A stretch of DNA of 7,103 bases from assembly GCA_946480485.1 (NCBI GenBank), contig CAMLJW010000277.1, positions 1-7,103 on the forward strand, given 5' to 3'. How positions within the stretch are numbered: the first letter of the stretch is position 1; each line of letters begins with the position of its first letter. The translations under genes were made by a program, and so were the position numbers. This document shows, piece after piece, positions 4,705 to 7,103 of the stretch. The notes beneath the pieces are model-generated. The model saw only the letters and a program-made list of their open reading frames with translations. It did not search any database and had not been told where the DNA came from. The stretch comes from an uncultured Streptomyces sp. (GTDB lineage: Bacteria; Actinomycetota; Actinomycetes; Streptomycetales; Streptomycetaceae).

Positions 4705-6270
4705 ATGCCCACCGACCCCATGCGCGAGGTAGGCCAGCGCATCGCCGCCACCCGCCACGCCCGCAGAATGACCCAAAACGAACTGGGGAGCGCCGCGTTC
4801 GTCTCTCTGTCCATGCTCCGCAAAATCGAGCAAGGCACCCGGTTCCCCAGCGACGACACCCTCGACGCGATCACCGCCGCCCTCAAGGTCGACCCCAGCC
4901 GCCTCCTAACCGGCCACCAGCGCACCGACAGCCGCGTCCACGACGCGCTACCCGCCCTCTCCGGCGCCATCGCCGCACCCGACGACCCCGACGACGGCCC
5001 CGTCCGCCCGCTGCACGAACTCCAGCGGGACGTCGACGAGGCAGTCGAGTGGCGGCTCGCCGCACAGTACGTACAGATCAGCCGTAACATCCCTGCCCTC
5101 CTCGCCGAGTTGTCCCGCGCAATCCACACCGCGCCGCCAGCCGACCACGCCCGGGTGGCATCGCTCCTCGTCAACGCTTACCGGTGTGCTGACGCCGTCG
5201 CCTTCAAGTTCGGCGCCCGCGACCTCTCCGCCCGCCTCATCGACCTGATGCGCGCGGTCACCCCAACGGCAGAGGATCCGCTCCTCGATGCGTCCGTCGC
5301 CTACGTCCGCACCGAGACCTTCTTCGCCGCCCGCGCCCACCGCCCCGGAGTGCGAGCCCTGGAACGCGCCATCGATGCCAGCCGGTCACCAGACGACGCA
5401 TCGGCGACTGCTGCACGCGGCGCCCTACACATGCGGGCCGCCGTCATCGCCAGTCGCGCCAGCAACCCGGACGCCGCCGATACCCACCTCGGCGAGGCCC
5501 GCCGCCTCGGCGACCAGGTACCCGAGGGAATCTACCTGGGCACCGCGTTCGGCCCCGACAGCGTCCGCATTCACGAGGTGTCCGTGGCCGTCAGCCTCGG
5601 CGACGAGCACGTTGGCCGCGCACTCGACGTGGCCAGTGAGTGGAAGCCGCCTGCGGATCTGCCAGCCGAGCGGCGTTCCGGGTTCTACATCGAACTCGGT
5701 CGCGCGCAGTTGTGGGCGGGCCTGGCGGACGACGCGTTCGAGTCGCTGAAGGTCGCGCGGGGAATCGCGCCGCAGCACACGCGCGGTCACCGGTGGGCGC
5801 GCGAGGACGCGGCCACTGCACGCTGCGGCAGGCAGCGAAGATCCAGCAGTGGTGGACGAGTTCCTCGCCGAGGCCCTCTTCGAAGGCCCGGTCATCCGCG
5901 ACCCACGCGGATGCCGCTACTACGCCCTCGTGCCCGCCGGCACCGCCGGAAGGTGGCGCGACCCGCGAGCGGAATGCTTGGGACACGGAACCTACCTCGG
6001 CGTACCCCGCCTGGACGCGGTGAACCCGAAACACCACGCCTGGTCGCCTTACTGGTCGGTGCCGATGTTCTCGGCTGCCGAGCTGTGCGGGCCGTACGCC
6101 GTCGCGCAACTGGTGGCGGTCGGCGGCCACCTGACCGCCGAAGAGGAAACAGTGTGAGCGGCACCAGCCGGCAGTGGCGCGACGACGAACCCGGCGCGGA
6201 CGGGCGCGCGGGTCCGGGCCCTAGAACACCGACTCCGCCTCGTCCATCCGGTGCTTCGGCACCGTCTTGA
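4705..6270 (+). CDS. XRE-family helix-turn-helix regulator with helical-repeat domain; abnormal C-terminus (probable frameshift or deletion)
   Basis: DNA-binding regulator. Residues 7-68 form an XRE/Cro-type helix-turn-helix: VGQRIAATRHARRMTQNELG, then SMLRKIEQGTRFPSDDTLDAI. Residues about 95-370 are alpha-helical and TPR-like, a layout frequent in Streptomyces regulators. The ATG is chosen for GGAG (4696-4699) 5 nt upstream; the frame is open back to 4348, but that part overlaps the HAD gene. Family-like sequence ends at DAAT (368-371, about 5806-5817). Beyond it the frame gives an Arg/Pro/Gly-rich stretch of about 150 residues to a stop at 6268-6270, overlapping the next gene in another frame. 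Just after 5817 the frame starting at 5820 reads TLRQAAKIQQ, which looks more like a natural continuation. An indel near 5815-5820, or a deletion joining this gene to its neighbour, is inferred. A sequencing error cannot be excluded. The regulator's targets are unknown; the neighbouring HAD and small-protein genes are candidates. Confidence 0.75.
   Translation: MPTDPMREVGQRIAATRHARRMTQNELGSAAFVSLSMLRKIEQGTRFPSDDTLDAITAALKVDPSRLLTGHQRTDSRVHDALPALSGAIAAPDDPDDGPVRPLHELQRDVDEAVEWRLAAQYVQISRNIPALLAELSRAIHTAPPADHARVASLLVNAYRCADAVAFKFGARDLSARLIDLMRAVTPTAEDPLLDASVAYVRTETFFAARAHRPGVRALERAIDASRSPDDASATAARGALHMRAAVIASRASNPDAADTHLGEARRLGDQVPEGIYLGTAFGPDSVRIHEVSVAVSLGDEHVGRALDVASEWKPPADLPAERRSGFYIELGRAQLWAGLADDAFESLKVARGIAPQHTRGHRWAREDAATARCGRQRRSSSGGRVPRRGPLRRPGHPRPTRMPLLRPRARRHRRKVARPASGMLGTRNLPRRTPPGRGEPETPRLVALLVGADVLGCRAVRAVRRRATGGGRRPPDRRRGNSVSGTSRQWRDDEPGADGRAGPGPRTPTPPRPSGASAPS
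5849..6157 (+). CDS. Small protein of unknown function (102 residues)
   Basis: Frame of 102 residues with strong G/C third-position bias and protein-like composition. It contains GPVIRDPRGCRYYALVPAGT (14-33), an aromatic stretch HHAWSPYWSVPM (62-73) and the acidic end TAEEETV. No signal peptide, membrane segment or known catalytic motif is seen. It starts on one of two adjacent GTG codons (5849 or 5852), with only a poor GCGAAG-like ribosome site. The frame is open upstream to 5750 without another start codon, so the true N-terminus may have been lost or fused at the damaged junction with the XRE gene. Its position directly behind an XRE regulator suggests co-expression and perhaps a functional partnership, but this is inference. 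Its stop overlaps a GTG in another frame (GTGA at 6154-6157). Confidence 0.7.
   Translation: MVDEFLAEALFEGPVIRDPRGCRYYALVPAGTAGRWRDPRAECLGHGTYLGVPRLDAVNPKHHAWSPYWSVPMFSAAELCGPYAVAQLVAVGGHLTAEEETV
6154..6270 (+). pseudogene. Possible truncated gene start, coupled by GTGA overlap
   Basis: A GTG at 6154 overlaps the TGA of the small-protein gene in the 4-nt arrangement typical of coupled genes. It opens a 38-codon frame beginning MSGTSRQWRDDEPGAD. From 6221 it runs antisense into the 3' end of pfkA, where the product turns into Pro/Ser/Thr-rich shadow sequence. It may be the 5' stub of a third cassette gene cut off at the pfkA boundary, or simply chance. This stretch shares its frame with the extended XRE reading frame. 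Confidence 0.2.
6190..6212 (-). terminator. GC-rich hairpin after pfkA
   Basis: An 8-bp stem pairs 6190-6192 and 6194-6198 with 6205-6209 and 6210-6212, with one bulged base (6193) and a 6-nt loop. It starts 8 nt past the pfkA stop. On the minus strand it is followed by TTCGTCG, a weak T-containing tail. It lies in the short convergent gap between the plus-strand cassette and pfkA, so it may work in both directions. Support is structural only. Confidence 0.4.
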
Positions 6271-7103
6271 GCTCGGTCACCGCTTCCGCGAGCGGCACCA
6301 TCGTGATGTCCGTCCCCCGCAGCGCCGTCATCCGCCCGAAGTCGCCCCGGTGGGCGGCTTCGACGGCGTGCCAGCCGAAGCGCGTGGCGAGCACCCTGTC
6401 GTACGCCGTCGGCGTGCCGCCGCGCTGTACATGGCCGAGAATGACCGGCTTGGCCTCCTTGCCGAGCCGCCTCTCCAGGTCGTATGCCAACGCCGTACCA
6501 ATGCCCTGGAACCGCTCGTGCCCGAACTGGTCGATCTCGCCGTGGCCGTAGTCCATGGCGCCCTCCACAGGGTGTGCGCCCTCGGCCACGCACACGACCG
6601 CGAACTTCTTCCCCCGGGCGAAGCGTTCCTCGACCATCTTGATCAGGTCGCCCGGGTCGAAGGCCCGCTCGGGCAGGCAGATGCCGTGGGCGCCGGCGGC
6701 CATGCCGGACTCCAGCGCGATCCAGCCCGCGTGGCGGCCCATGACCTCGACGACCATGACGCGCTGGTGCGACTCGGCCGTGGTCTTCAGGCGGTCCATC
6801 GCCTCCGTTGCCACGCCCACGGCGGTGTCGAAGCCGAAGGTGCGGTCCGTGGACGAGATGTCGTTGTCGATGGTCTTCGGTACGCCGACCACGGGCAGAC
6901 CCGCGTCCGACAGCATGCGCGCCGCCGTGAGCGTGCCCTCGCCGCCGATCGGGATGAGCGCGTCGATGCCGAATTCACGGGCCATGTCTTGGGCGTTGTC
7001 GCAGGCCTCGCGAAGCCGGTCGCGCTGGAGGCGGGATGAGCCGAGGATGGTGCCGCCGCGGGCGAGGATGCCGCTGACGGCGTTGAGGTCGAGGGTGCGG
7101 TAC
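6221..7103 (-). CDS. pfkA: 6-phosphofructokinase (partial, N-terminus outside window)
   Basis: Glycolytic enzyme that phosphorylates fructose 6-phosphate to fructose 1,6-bisphosphate in the cytoplasm. The window holds about 293 C-terminal residues of an expected ~340; the frame is open through the right edge. An ATG at 6985 is internal, since conserved PFK sequence (NAVSGILARGGTILGSSR) lies upstream of it. Counting from the window edge, motifs are IGGEGTL (52-58, nucleotide site), PKTIDNDI (75-82, with the catalytic base Asp), VMGRHAGWIA (sugar phosphate site) and GHVQRGGTPTAYDR. The Gly after Glu in GGEGT is the residue associated with ATP use; PPi enzymes carry Asp there. The Lys of PKTIDND is also seen in PPi types, so this is the mixed actinomycete (group III) signature, predicted ATP-dependent. 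Streptomyces genomes often carry several pfkA paralogs; which one this is cannot be told here. Confidence 0.95.
   Translation of the reverse strand, partial: YRTLDLNAVSGILARGGTILGSSRLQRDRLREACDNAQDMAREFGIDALIPIGGEGTLTAARMLSDAGLPVVGVPKTIDNDISSTDRTFGFDTAVGVATEAMDRLKTTAESHQRVMVVEVMGRHAGWIALESGMAAGAHGICLPERAFDPGDLIKMVEERFARGKKFAVVCVAEGAHPVEGAMDYGHGEIDQFGHERFQGIGTALAYDLERRLGKEAKPVILGHVQRGGTPTAYDRVLATRFGWHAVEAAHRGDFGRMTALRGTDITMVPLAEAVTELKTVPKHRMDEAESVF

Noticed and set aside
5640..6023. Plus-strand open frame of 127 codons in a third frame
   Set aside because: Its first half overlaps conserved XRE sequence and its second half overlaps the small-protein gene. Only the short segment after 5820 (TLRQAAKIQQ) may be displaced XRE coding sequence.
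1..7103. CRISPR array, insertion sequence, tRNA or attachment site
   Set aside because: No regularly spaced repeats, transposase or integrase frames, tRNA-like cloverleaf or paired direct repeats flanking the cassette were found by reading; no search could be run.

Overview
This is a high-GC window with strong G/C bias at third codon positions, and its gene content fits an actinomycete, most likely Streptomyces. The taxonomic call is inference from composition, the GTG/TTG starts and the protein families; no rRNA or tRNA gene is present to confirm it.

Left block (1-3719): a C4-dicarboxylate:cation symporter gene (dctA, minus strand, cut by the window edge) is divergent from a two-component pair on the plus strand. 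The kinase belongs to the DcuS/CitA family and keeps the carboxylate-binding residues of that family. The response regulator belongs to the DcuR/CitB/DctR family and starts on a TTG that overlaps the kinase stop. The layout indicates a substrate-sensing system that controls its own transporter from the shared 140-bp intergenic region. That region holds a candidate dctA promoter, a short inverted repeat and an AT-rich direct repeat that could be the regulator's site.

Middle (3720-3961): about 240 bp with a UUCG-capped hairpin (likely terminator), a small tandem repeat, a possible 24-codon ORF on the minus strand, and a candidate promoter placed so that the next gene may be transcribed without a leader.

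Right-centre block (3962-6270), an accessory-looking cassette on the plus strand: a HAD-superfamily protein with two altered catalytic motifs, then a helix-turn-helix (XRE) regulator with a helical-repeat C-terminal region, then a roughly 100-residue protein of unknown function, then a possible truncated fourth frame. The end of the XRE gene is abnormal. Its recognisable sequence stops at about 5817, its frame has no stop near there, and it runs through the next gene to 6270. This looks like an indel or deletion scar.

Right edge (6221-7103): the C-terminal ~293 residues of a 6-phosphofructokinase (pfkA, minus strand), convergent with the cassette and followed by a GC-rich hairpin. Its active site has the glycine associated with ATP use, together with a lysine that is otherwise common in PPi-type enzymes.

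The dctA/two-component block and pfkA look like ordinary central-metabolism genes. The HAD/XRE/small-protein cassette is the part whose biology is not explained.
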